This document shows, piece by piece, positions 1-19,060 of a stretch of DNA of 64,000 nt. The stretch's first letter is position 1, and every line of letters begins with the position of its first letter. The notes beneath the pieces are model-generated. The model had not been told where the DNA came from, searched no databases, and was given only the letters and a program-made list of their open reading frames with translations. The DNA lies in NCBI GenBank assembly GCA_008933995.1, contig WARS01000046.1, positions 1,736,001 to 1,800,000 on the forward strand, written 5' to 3'. Source of the DNA: Datnioides undecimradiatus (lineage: Eukaryota; Chordata; Actinopteri; Lobotiformes; Datnioididae). The position numbers and the translations under genes are program-made.

Positions 1-7548
<7,548 letters not shown>

Positions 7549-8129
7549 CCAACGTGAGGAGGAAAACTCAACTGTAGTTCATCCTAAGCCAGGCTGTGGC
7601 CCTCCGTGTGACTCCCCTTCCATCGCTCTCTCCCTCCTTCCACCATCTCAGCTTTCCCTGGAGGCTCCGACCTGCCGCAGGGTGCTCCGTTAAAACTCTT
7701 AATGCTCAATCACCCACACACACACACATATTAACCATAAACAGGAAGGACATGAAAGCGCAGTCTTACTGAGACGTCGAGGTGACAGGAGCGTGGGGGG
7801 GAATTTTACAAACTGGCACTTTTCAATATTTCTCTAAAGAGAGGCGGACGCGTGGACGACGACGGCGGACTCAGAAACGAGAGGGGTCTGAGGACAAACT
7901 GCTGGTGTCTGATTACTTTACTCTCTGAATGATTGAACACGAAAGGCAGAGTGTGTTTGTCATGTGAATGTGACTGTTTGTGTATTTGTGCTCCTGTTGG
8001 GTGACTTAATTGAAGCTAGCACCAATACGTTCGTTCTCTCGTGAGGTACAGACCCGGCGCCACCAAACTCCTGTTCAAAATCAGGCACGTTTTAGGAACA
8101 GTGTAGTAGTTTGGGGACCTTGGCTTCCT

Positions 8130-8415
8130 TTCTTGGAGAAGATCTATGTCAGCCTCATGTATGCACAGTCCAAAGATGGAGACCGCTGTTAGCCTAGCTT
8201 AGCATAATGCCTGTATGTGGATGGTAACAGCTAGCCTGTCTCTGTCAAAAGCAAACACCACACACCAGTAACCTTTTTTTGTTTAATCCTTACAGAAAAG
8301 GTGAAAACAGTTTGTAATTTAAGGGACAGTTGCTTCCTGAGAGTATTAATTCGAACTCTAAGAATGAAAAAGCATAGTTCACAAAACGTCGTACTGTTCC
8401 TTTAATTGTCTTCTC
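8130..8415. repeat. Teleost dispersed repeat (TTAGCATAA / AACAGCTAGCC family) in the reps1 3' UTR
   Basis: Contains GCCTAGCTTAGCATAATGCC, AACAGCTAGCCTG and the terminal words GTACTGTTCCTTTAA, which recur in the copies at 39315-39412 and 48500-48860. From memory this is a common short repeat of percomorph fish. Boundaries are approximate. Confidence 0.65.
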
Positions 8416-10051
8416 ATTTATAGGTGAACATACTTCTACTGCCACGATTACCTCCTCAAAGCAGGACTACCGTTCTGAAAAACAGGACTCTGACAGCATT
8501 TCTCCTAAATATCATGAATGACAGCCTGTCCACTGAACAACTGCCCCATAAACAGTATGACGCAGAGACGTCGTGCTATGACACATATTAGAAAGAATGA
8601 AGACACGTCCACACCAGAGATCTACAGCTGCCGCTAAGCAGGAAACATAGAATTGAGATGTTTTTGACTGGAGTTTGGTGTAGGCAGGCTCTCTTATAAA
8701 ACCTACTGGGCTACTTCTGGACAGGACTTTGTGTGTGTGTGTATGTGTGTGAGTGTGTGAGGCCTTTAATGGCTACATCATCAAGGTGAAGGCTTTTTGG
8801 TTTTTTTTTTGTCTCATCCTGTGAGCCCACCCTGCCTCTTCCCACTGCCCCTTGAAGTCTTTGTGTTTCTGTGTGTGTGGGATTGATGGCACGACGTAGT
8901 GAATGAATGGCTGTGCTTTGTCCTTCTCTGTGTTACACAGTGTTTGGGGATTGGTGTGACTGAATGGTTTAACTTTATGCCAAATTACCGAACTGTCTCT
9001 CTGCTCTCTCACCTCTACTTGGGCTGTGTGTGTTTTTTAAAAAGCGCAACATCTGTTTTTCCCCCTTCCTACAGGTTTCTCTAGATTTCTTTTCCCAAAC
9101 ATGGCTGTGCATCAACATTTCAACCTTCGTATAAACCTCCAGTTTTCAGTTGCCGTGGTTATTTCCCATCTTTGATTTCACCGGGATGCGAAAAAACAAA
9201 CAAACATTTAATCAAATCAGACGTTCACTTGAAGGGTTTGAAGATCCAGCTGCTTGACTGCAGGAGGCGGCGTTCATGAAGAAATGCGTTGCTGACCCGG
9301 GAAGAGTTTTCCTGTGATTGTCCTGGTCGGCAAACGCACACGTGCACAGATCCAAACTGACGGTGTAGATAAGAGTCGACACTGATTTTAAATATTCAGC
9401 TGTTTTCCAATCGGGCAGTCGGCACTATGCAAGCACGGGGCGATACATCTTCACAGACCAACTATACTTAGCTGTTTGTACTATGATAGTAGCAACTGTG
9501 TGAGCAGTATACTCTGTTTTTGTATCTTAGATCTTCCAAAACACCATCTACTGTGTGTTTGTGAATCATTTTGCCTTTTTCTTTTTTCTTTTTGGTACTG
9601 ATGAGCAGTCCGCTTCCCCAGCCCCCGGCTCCAGAGGGAAGTAAACTCCAGATCAGTGTTTTATCAGGGCACTTTCACCCTAAATCTGCAAGATACGACC
9701 CTTGCTGGTTGTAGATGAAGCTTAACAGGACTAAAGATGGAGAGCAGTCAACAGAATGGGAGACCTGAATGACCCAACTGCACTTTGAACTTAATCCCAG
9801 CCCCACCCCTCCCTCCTTATTTGTATTTTTTATTTGTGTCCCTCTTTGCTTTCTTTTAACCTGCATGTTGTTCTTGTCTTTCACGTGTATTTAAAAAAAA
9901 AAAGGAGATGCTTTAAGAAGAAAAAAAAACAACGAACCACTCAATTTCCCTTTTATTTCTTCAGTGCAACCTGGAAACTGTAAGGTTTTTGTGCCAGTAC
10001 CTTAAAATATCCTGTCTTGTTTGTTTGTTTTTTCTTTTTTTTAATAATATA

Positions 10052-10070
10052 AATATATATATATATATAT
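10052..10070. repeat. (TA)n tract
   Basis: Short run of alternating A and T in the distal reps1 3' UTR, preceded by a T-rich run. Confidence 0.9.
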
Positions 10071-10648
10071 GTTTTGCCCCCGGAGCTTCCTGCGTGTTTG
10101 CGAAGAATCTGTCTTCTAAAGCCTTACTCCCCCGACTGGCGTTCAGGTTTCCACGGCGGCTGACTGACCTCTCTTCCTTGTCGTATCAAGGCTCGCCTTC
10201 TTTTTTTCTGCTGTTGAGGACGAAGATGTAGTAGGTGTGCGCGTGCGTGCGTGTGCGAGCGTGTGATATTGTTTCCAGATCTGGAACCGATACCATCTAA
10301 AACCCCATTAGGTAAAAACTTTACGTGGGACTGATTCATGTTTGCTAGCACAAAAGCTCCCACTTGTCCCTTGACCCAAAAGGCAATCCAGGCAGGCAGA
10401 AGCAATCAGTCATCAACAAAGTCTGTTAATGGGATTTCAAATGATATTTGCTCCCAGATCTGAGTTGTATACTGTATATGATACACACTTTTGGACTCAT
10501 ATGTAAATTTGCATTAATTGCTGACTAACAGCGAAAGAATATTCTATTTAATTCCTTCTCTCTTGGCTGTGGGATCCTAGATGTTTAACTGCATGGATGT
10601 ACTGTATCTCTGCAGAGTCAACTAGCAGCTGTGTGATTTTTACACAAA

Positions 10649-10654
10649 AATAAA
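10649..10654 (+). terminator. reps1: Probable reps1 polyadenylation signal
   Basis: Canonical AATAAA in an A-rich setting, followed 20-30 bases later by TC-rich sequence suitable as a downstream element. It is the last good plus-strand signal before the convergent clu gene. Confidence 0.6.
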
Positions 10655-10675
10655 AACGGCACAATATTTTAAACC

Positions 10676-11870
10676 CTGCTCTCTCTCTTTTATCGACTTT
10701 CTTTATTGTTTGTGAATGAGCCTGCCTGTTTTTGTGAGCAGTAAGGTCTTACATTAACCCTGACTATAGCTAACTTGGAGATTTCCTCCTGTACTGTTTT
10801 ATCTGAGCTCCTTCCAGTTGTTTAAAGTGGATACGGGTAACGTTATTTATATCTTAATTCATATTTGATGATCTTATGATGATGATAGTTGTAGGTTATT
10901 TGCTAACACCAAAGTATCACATTATAATTATAAAGATTGATGGCTTATAAATCCACTAGAGATTCACTTTCTATCACATCTTAACCACATTTGAACACTT
11001 TATAGTCTACAGTCAATCCAAAATGTATCTCAGAAGATCCATGCTCTTCCGATGCCAACTTAAAAGTCCTCTCGAGCTCTTTTAAACTAAATCCTAGCTT
11101 TTTCCTTGACATTAGGTCCAAACTCACAGTTTATGTAGTGTGATCCGTAAAACCCTTTGCCACATTTTGCAGCAAAGACGCAGAAGAAGCAGTGCATAGA
11201 AATGACGAAGACACAGAATGGACTTGAGCAGGTTTTATTTGATTCTCTAAGTATTGCTTCATTGCTAGGCTGCTGTACAGAGGAAATCCTGAACATGACC
11301 ACCTCCTCCTATTTCCACCTTCCATCCAACTCAGTGAGTTTAACTCCTGCAAATCAACCTCTTCATCCAACCCTGATGAAAACTTTCAGAGATCTGTTGA
11401 AGGGTAGTCCAGGCCATTAAAGTCGCTGACACAGCCCGAATAAACTTGAGTTTTCTACAAATCTTTGCAACAAATCAAATCTTTGTTTATTGAATCATGT
11501 CTGGAGGAAATCTTAGTTTAATCTTTGTGTGTATTAAAGCTTGAATGCGAAGAGAAACAGATTCAGGGCCTGTTAGATCAATTTCGGCTCAAGCATGAAT
11601 TGTATAAGTGAAATGACACTTTTTTATTTTGCAAAGCCCAGCTCACATGTAGCTTATGGTCTTAAGGTGGAGGTACTATAGACAAGAGTAGGTCTGTTAT
11701 TTACATCTACAGCAGGACAAAGGGCTCTAAATGTCTGAGGTTACACTGTGTCATTTGCAAAAGCAGAACTTAATTTAGATTTACAACAGAATTGGTATTT
11801 TCCAGGTGGGTTTCAGGTGTTTGTTGGATGAATCCGGAGCGCTCTCCTGTCAGCTGACAGTGCAGGTTGA
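10676..11870. other. Intergenic space between convergent reps1 and clu
   Basis: About 1.2 kb separates the inferred polyadenylation sites. Open frames here are short and lack coding character. Several TTTATT words (minus-strand AATAAA), for example at 11230 and 11485, could serve longer clu transcripts. Confidence 0.5.
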
Positions 11871-11890
11871 AGCACAAATCCAGCTGAGGC

Positions 11891-12680
11891 TTTATTTGAC
11901 CATACTGGAAAAACAAAGAGAAGGAGATTGTCAGGGACTGTTTCATATCCTATTTCCCTGAGAAAGAGAGCTGAAGTTAAGTTTCACACCAGATGATCCA
12001 TCTGCTGTTTCCCTACAAACTTAATAAAAGCATGATTATGACGGCAGGAGAACAAAGAGCTGTAAATAAAACAAAGGCTGACTATATTTTTTAAAAATGC
12101 TCTATTTTTTCACTGGTAAAGTTCACTTTTAAACTTAAAAGTTGCAAAAAAAACCCATTTAATTCAATGTAAATATAAAAATGTAAACAAATAAATTGTG
12201 TAATATTTCTGAAATGTGGATTTAATCGCTCAAAATGGAAATAATGATAAATAAAATTGTCCTACACAAGATAAACAGAGTAACAGTAAATATGCTCAGT
12301 TCAACATTTTGACGAATATACTCATCATACATTTTATGTGTATGGTAATGTAGCTTCAGTTAGCTTAGCAAGCTATCTGAAGCTACATTAGCAAGCTAAT
12401 TGAACAAGCTGGCCCTGCGTTTGTTCAGTGGTAACAGTTGCTACAGGCAGTTGCCAGGCAACCACGGGAGATTCCGGAAGCCACGAAGCTTCGTATGTTA
12501 TTAATCACACACAGTATCACGCGTTGAGCAGTTAGATGAGCTGGGAGGTGGATTCTGTTAGCATTAGCCAGATTAGCTTCCTCTTTCTCCCCGTTTCCAC
12601 TCTCTGTACTATGCTAGCAAGTGAATAAACACACTTTAAATTTGGCCATTGTTGCTCCTGCCTTTGGCCCCGTTCGACAC
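11891..12680 (-). other. clu: clu 3' untranslated region with candidate polyadenylation signals
   Basis: Downstream of the minus-strand stop (TGA at 12683-12681). Candidate signals on the minus strand are ATTAAA at 12226-12221, ATTAAA at 12163-12158 and AATAAA at 11896-11891. Which one is used cannot be decided from sequence alone. The region contains a strong 45-base hairpin (12346-12390). Confidence 0.5.
12346..12390. repeat. 45-base near-perfect inverted repeat in the clu 3' region
   Basis: Outer arms TAATGTAGCTTCAG (12346-12359) and CTGAAGCTACATTA (12377-12390) pair perfectly over 14 bp. Inside, TAGCTT and AAGCTA pair over 6 bp around an AGC loop, with one T-T mismatch between the two stems. 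Confidence 0.9.
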
Positions 12681-15600
12681 TCACACACTGATTTCCTTGT
12701 AGCGGTCCAGAGCCTTCTGGGCCACCACCTCGGAGAACTTGGGATCGGTCCAGGGAATGTCACCCGGCACGGTGAAGTTCATGGGCGCAGAGTCGAAGAC
12801 CTGCACGGACACGTCGGTTTCCTCAGGCTGCTTCTCCTCCACAGTTGGCTGCTTCTCCTCCACAGTTGGCTGCACCTCCTCAACTGGGTTCTTCTCTTTG
12901 TCCTTGCAGATCACCTGCAGCACGAAGTGGGTTTCATCTCAACAGCACACAGCTTAAGCATAACCTGATCAAGATCTGCTGGCAACACTGTGCATATGCA
13001 GACACAGCGGACATTTAGATGGAGGGAGATGCAGCTCTACAGTGAAAGAGTTTAAGTCATTGTAGTTTGATTATTCCTTGTTCAATGTGATGTTTGTGCA
13101 GACTCTGAAAAACAAATTTAAATCTGAATCCGAACAGATGAATTCATCGTGACGGCGAGCCGGTCTACGTACCGTCAGAACCCGGAAGATATCGTCATTG
13201 GCCTCTGTGTTGTTTGCCAGAGACGACACCCAGCCGAACTGCTTGTTGAGATGGTCCAGGATGGCCGAGGTGTTGAACATCTGCTCCTCGAACCTCTGCA
13301 GGAGGTTGTTGTACTGCTGAGTGAAACGCTCGGCCATGGCCAGCGCCTCCTCCAGCTCCACCTTCAGAGGGCCCTCCAGAGGTTTCTTCCCAGAGCAGTC
13401 TGTGAAGGAAACGTGTAACAGATGAGCACAGTCAGGGAGCGAAGGGAAAGTTGGAACTATAATTGCTGCCTCATGGTTGCCTGGTGCGCCTCCGCCAGGT
13501 AGTCACAGTTAATGTCTGTGTAATTTCCTCATTTAATCCAATAAGACATGAAAATTTATCAGAAGTGCAGCAAAAATGTCTTGTGAAGCCCCTGTGACCT
13601 TAGATCACCTGAATCGAATCAGTTTATCCTTCAGTATGACTGAATATTAAAGTTAAAGATTCACTGAAAATCGGCCTTTATCAAGTTCATTAAGTCGTCC
13701 TTGAATCATTCTTCTCAATTTATCAGTAAATTGCCATAAAATGCAAAAAAAGTGTGCAAAACCGTTCAGTTTACTGCCACTGTGGACCGGAGAAACCAGA
13801 AAACAGTCACGTCTGAGGAGCTGAAATCAGAGCATTTGGACATTTAATAGTTTATCATGTAGTTGCAGCTCCCCCCAGCTTTACAGAGGTTTAGGTTAAG
13901 CAAGTTTCAGTGTCACTGTTTCATAATCTGGCTGCACCTTCACTCTTTTAATCAGTCCCACCACTCTTTCAGCACTGTTTTTCAATGTTTTCAGTGAAAA
14001 AGCTAAAGTAACAAATGTCAAAATTAAATAATACATTAATAATGCATTAATACATTATGTAAAAAGGTTGTTTCTCCGATTCCTCTTAAGGTTTAAATGC
14101 GTCCAACCTTCCTTAACATCATTATAATATATGTATTATATCTATAATATTATCTAAAATCTAAAGTTTAGGCTGTAGTATTGATATCAGCTAACTGAAG
14201 CATCCAGCTGAATATGAAATCAATATGAACTTCTTTGTATTTTTGAAATGTTTGCAGTGTTTCACGTGTGGATGATACATTTTCCGCTCATGGCCGAGGA
14301 ACAAACACACCATCAGCACAAAATAGGAATAAATAATCAAATCACGCTCTCTCTGCGTCCGCCGCCTTTCATTCGGAGCCCGTCCTGTTTCCAGCATTAA
14401 CATAAAACCTAATTGTGTTGCTCTAATAAAAACATCTCTGGATCATGATGCAGCTCCTGCTCGTTTCCTGCCGGAGGAAGCTGCGCAAACGGACACAACT
14501 GGACCTCAAGGCGCCCACTTAACCTTTTAAACTGTTATTATCGGTCGTTTGATGACTTCTTACATAAATTGTTTAATTATTAAGATTATTATTCTTTTTT
14601 CTTTTTTCCCACCCTCATTGTTTCTGTTATTAAGCCCTTCCCTGTCTTATCTTACCGATATGCTGGATCTCTTTGCATTTCTGGCACTCCTCGCGGAACT
14701 TGAGGCAGCCGGCCGAGTTGCGGCGAATCTCCCTGCAGGTCATCCTGCCGTTGCCAAAGGGTTTGGTGATGACCACGTCCTCGTTCACGCTGCCATCTGC
14801 GACCAGACACAAAGGCACAGTTTGGAAATATTGTCATTTCACGAGTTGGTGTCCATTCAGAGAGACACAGGGGAGGGAGAACTCACAAATCCACGTGTTT
14901 TAAATCTTTACTCCAGCGTATCCAGGGTTTCTGTTTGAGAGTTAACTGCCATCACATCACCACAAATGTGAATATAAGTATGAAAGTTTATATTAAAGCT
15001 GACAGAGCAGCAATATAAAATGACTTTTACACTCTCTGAGAAGCAGTTCCCTTCTTTTTTTAAGGCTGTTTAACTATAGAGTACATTGACATCCCCTCGA
15101 CCACTCCCTTATCCCTTATCCACTGTGAGAAAAGGCTGCTTACTAAATAAATAAAGATGTACGCTTCAAAAAAACAAAAGTTCTGACATATATCCCAAAA
15201 ACCGTTTCTTTTGCATGTCAGTTTTCCTGTAAATAGGTTTAAATCTACAAGCAAGTAAACAAAATCACACTGAAAATTACAAATTAAATGCAAACTTTGA
15301 AGCAATTCAATATCTGATCACCACATTTCAAGTACAGTTTGCCTCTCTGTCCCTGTTGTCGCTGTGTCTTGCCTCTCTCTGCCTGTCCACCAGGTGGCCT
15401 CAGACTTCTCCTCCTGTCTCACACCCACAGCGAGTCACAGTCAGCGATTTTGTAACGTTAAAGTCATTTTTCATGATTCGTTGAAGCAATTCTCAGACTA
15501 CAATGTGCAGTTTCATTAACCAAGCATTTGTAGTCGCTGCAGACACAGATTAGATTAGAAATGTACCCTCGTTGGGCATTGTGTCCGCGTCGATGTCCAT

Positions 15601-17559
15601 CATGGAGCCCATGGAGCTGAAGAAGTTCCTGCCCATGCCAGGCATTGGGGAGAACAGGCTCTGGAAGCTTTGGAAAGGATCGCGGAAGAGAGAGCGAATG
15701 CTTCTGCTCTGGCGGGTGTACGGTCTCAGAAAGTTGGGAAGGAGGAAGACTGGAGGGTTGTAGTGCACATGATCGGCCACCTGAGAAACACAGAGAGCGC
15801 AGACATTGTTAACATTATTAGACTTTATTATATCTTGTGCTTGAATTATATGAATTTATGTATTTCTTGAACCGCTTTACTGCCTCTATTTGATTATGAG
15901 AACGTGGTCATTGGACAGTCTCAGCAGATCAACATCCATCAGTCAGATTTAAAGTAAATGTGTATCTCTGCGTGTCAGACGGGTAAACCGTGCCTTCATG
16001 CTGTCTGAGAAGATGCCGTCCACGCCGTCGGCCATCTCTGTGTATCTCTGCTCCAGGTCCTTGAACTCTTTGTTCTGTCGCTGCCCCTCCTGCTCCAGGA
16101 CGTCGATCTTCTCCCCGTTGATCCAGATGGAGAAGGGAGATGTTCGGTTCAGCACCTCCTCCAGCTGCAGATGAGAAGATGATGAGGTTGATTTTGATCT
16201 TTTTCACACATGACCACAGCTACTTTCACTGTGCATTCGTCTGCTGATTAATTTCTCTGTTAATCGATTTATTGAGGATTGATTGACTGGTCGGAACAGT
16301 TCTCAACCCGCTCTAACACCTATGGGAGATTTGGGCCTCACTAAGACACTTTATATTGTGTTTTCCTTTAATTTGTCACCCATCTGTTTACATGGGATGG
16401 ACTGACCTGGCGTCCCACCATCCCAGATCCACTGCTGCATGTTCGGGAGTAGTATTTAACACAGGTGCTCTTCAGACAAGGCTTACACTCCTCCCACAGA
16501 GTCTTCATGGTCTCATTGCAGACCTCCTCCTCCTGCTCCAGCTTGGCCTCCGTCTCCTGGGCCGTACGAATCGCCTCCTGCGGTGAGACAAAGATTTAGA
16601 GATTGCAAGATGTTAAGATCCCAGGAACATTCATGTCCTTATCCATGTTTCCTTAGAGCTTCGATACCAGTGAACAAAACGCTGGCTCTTCTTGAATCAC
16701 TAAGGATCACATCTTAACACCTATCTATGAATCATTAGTAATGACCTATATATAATCTTTAATGCGATGCAACTCATTCTGCATCACATCGCGTCATCTG
16801 ACCCGAGACGTTTCATCAGGCACCTCTTTCTGCTCCTTGGTCTTTTCCAGAGCATCCAGAAACTTCTTGTGGTCCTCTGAAGATTTCTGCATCACAGTCT
16901 TCATCTCCTTCACTCCGTTAACGGCATTTTCGATTTGTTTGTCCAGGTACCTCACTCCCTGCTGGGAAATCTCTGAAAAAGACAGAGATCACACGTTCAC
17001 CGCCGCCGCCGTGACTCCTGAGCGTTTATCTAAGATTGTAAAGCTTTAACGATCGGTTTTAAAGGACAAGTTCACCTTAAACAACACACACAATATTCAT
17101 TTTCATATCATTAAAATTAGAATATCATTGTTCTTATTCATTGCGACGTCTAGCTATTAAGATATCATGAGTTTAGTGTCATTTGTCCAACCATCTGGAT
17201 ATTCGTGCCAGATATTTCTCTGTAATCTTTATATAAAATATAATGTAGGCAATTGTTATTTCTTTTGTTTATGAATAATTCAGAAAAATACTTTTAAAAT
17301 TGCCAACAGCAGCTTGTTTTTTGAGAAACAAAAGGGGCAAAAGAGCAAAAAATACCCAAAATTTAAAAAGTTATTAGTTATTTTTAATTTTCTAATTTAG
17401 GTGAAATGACCCTTTATAGTTTTCTGTTGCGCAGAGAAACTTACGGCTAAGATCGTCTTTTGATGGGAGGAGGATACAGTTGACTGAGGCCAGGAGAAAG
17501 GTGACCAGAGCCAGAGACTTCAACCCCTTCTTCTTCATCATCATCATCATCATCAGCAT
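12681..17559 (-). CDS. clu: Clusterin (apolipoprotein J), complete
   Basis: Secreted, glycosylated extracellular chaperone that is cut into disulfide-linked alpha and beta chains. Coding exons in transcript order: 17559-17445, 16972-16824, 16577-16407, 16164-15994, 15780-15567, 14796-14656, 13399-13173, 12914-12681. They total 1422 bases, 473 residues from the first ATG or 466 from the last ATG of a start-codon run (human about 449). A signal peptide (LKSLALVTFLLASVNC) is present. Ten family cysteines lie in two clusters: VCNETM-WEECKPC-STC-RTC in exon 3, and MTCREI-GCLKF-EECQKC-DCSG in exons 6-7. The chain-cleavage site is RSIR|SLF near residue 224, matching human RIVR|SL. N-glycosylation sequons include NET, NRT, NTS, NNT and NFT. 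The intron after 15994 appears to be GC-AG. The last exon carries an acidic 21-bp-repeat insertion. Its neighbour scara3 is also its neighbour in human. Confidence 0.96.
12826..12888 (-). repeat. clu: 21-bp tandem repeat inside the last clu exon
   Basis: Three in-frame 21-bp units. Units 12826-12846 and 12847-12867 are identical and unit 12868-12888 is diverged. On the minus strand they encode PTVEEKQ-type heptads (EEVQPTVEEKQPTVEEKQPE), which I do not recall in human clusterin. Confidence 0.95.
15781..15993 (-). other. clu: Inferred GC-AG intron of clu
   Basis: The exon ending SDSMK and the next exon beginning VADHVHY must join in phase 0. The only boundary that keeps phase and conserved content is AAG|GCACGG at 15994/15993, with a normal TTTCTCAG acceptor at 15781. 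No GT in the neighbourhood gives the needed phase. Confidence 0.7.
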
Positions 17560-17610
17560 CCTCTCTGACTCTCACGGGGGCGCCAGCAGACAATGATGAC
17601 AGAATAAAAG
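17560..17610 (-). other. clu: clu 5' UTR part of the first coding exon
   Basis: A TTTTTCCAG acceptor on the minus strand ends at 17611. The stretch between it and the first ATG (17559-17557) is non-coding and in line with an upstream non-coding exon. Confidence 0.6.
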
Positions 17611-18110
17611 CTGGAAAAACAATAATAATAAACATCAGACAGGCATGAAATCACAGGTTCAGTCTTTACTCCTCCTGACTGTGGTGTAATGTTGTTGTAG
17701 TGTCCCTCTGTGTCCACCAGAGGGAGCCCTGCGCCGTAAAGAAACCGGAGACCTACGCAGTAAAGAAATGACCACGCTCGCTCAGCACTTTTCCAACCTC
17801 ACACAGCATAACATCAAAATAACCTTCCAGATCAATGCTTATAAATAATTCACACTGACGCCTGCTGAATGGATCATTTTCCATGTTTCCAGTTTCATTC
17901 ACCAAAGCCGAGGACATTACGAACAAACTGACCTCGGATCAGTGTTTCCCTCTGACTTTGACCAACTTCGCCTTTCATTACATAAAAAGAACAGCAGGCC
18001 CTTTCTCTGTTTACCCATTTCTGTGATGTGACCTTGGTCAGCTGCCCGAATACTCAACAATGGCTGCTTCAACAGAGAGCGCAGCTCCTGATGGATTTTT
18101 TCTTCCCGTT

Positions 18111-18111
<1 letters not shown>

Positions 18112-18160
<49 letters not shown>
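18112..18160. repeat. (CA)n microsatellite
   Basis: About 24 uninterrupted CA units within clu intron 1. Confidence 0.98.
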
Positions 18161-18162
<2 letters not shown>

Positions 18163-18777
18163 AGAGACACGGAGGGAGACAGCCATCAGACAGATGGACT
18201 GGCCTCCTCTCCTCTCGGTGCAGTATAAATCCCCCTCTGTGAGTCCACTCGCTGTTGATCATTTCTGCAGCCAGACTTAATCCTCGCTTTTTCCTGTAAA
18301 TGCACAACACGACCATCTGAATGCACCCAACCAGCAAAGTAATGACATCACTTTAATATGCAAAGGGGAAGCGGGTTGGCCTCGAAAAGCAGAATAACAC
18401 TTCACATTATACTCCGTGGCCAGAAGTACACCTACATACGCGGTTTGCTCAATGTCTCATTTCAAAACCACATGTATTAATCAATCTGCAGCTGCCTCCG
18501 TGCTTTTGTTTCCAGGCTTTTCAACAGATTTTGAAACCTGGCTGCAGGGATTTGGTCCCACATTCATGAGGTCATGTTGGTTTCTAAAGCCTGACTCACA
18601 GCCTGTGTTCCAGTCCATCCCAGAGGTCAGGGCTCTGTGCAGGACAGTCAAGGTCTTTGCCCATGGGGGCACAACCGGGGCGTCCAGTGCAACAACAGTG
18701 CATAAACAAGCTGCAAACACAACACAAGATTAAGATGATACGATGAATGTGATAGTAAAGGGGCAATATTCATGCTC

Positions 18778-19060
18778 TGGTTTTGGTCTCCACCAGCTCC
18801 AAAGAGTAATATCTGGGTTTTAAGCTGCTAAATGCGCCGTCATGTCTTCTAGCTAGTAGCTAACTTTGACTGTTGTTTGGTTCTGGGCGGTTAGGGGGTT
18901 TATCAGAGCAGAGAAAGCCAAACTTGCAGGCCAGAGCAGAAAAACAATGACCTGAAACACGCTCAAACACTCTGTAAAGCTGAGGGGAATCTTTCTGTAA
19001 CTTAAAAATACTGATCACATCTGCTTTGAGTGTTTGTGAACAGTGAGGATCCACAAACCT
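18778..19060. repeat. Teleost dispersed repeat (TGGTCTCCACCA family)
   Basis: Begins TTTTGGTCTCCACCAGCTCC, then has AATATCTGGGTTTTAAGCTG and a later TTTATCAGAGCAGAGAAAGC. A second, shorter copy lies at 36826-36910. I recognise the family from memory as widespread in percomorph genomes; ends are approximate. Confidence 0.6.

Larger units (their letters stand above)
7549..10675 (+). other. reps1: reps1 3' untranslated region
   Basis: No splice signals or sustained coding frame follow the TAA at 7546-7548. The first clear AATAAA at the end of a plausible transcript is at 10649. The stretch holds A-rich tracts (9890-9930), a TA tract (10052-10070), a GT-rich tract (8729-8760) and an old repeat (about 8130-8415). 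The long UTR is an inference; earlier polyadenylation is possible. Confidence 0.65.

Noticed and set aside
12621-12968. 115-codon plus-strand frame
   Set aside because: Antisense shadow of the last clu exon; the minus strand holds conserved clusterin sequence.
13149-13418. 89-codon plus-strand frame
   Set aside because: Antisense shadow of the clu exon at 13173-13399.
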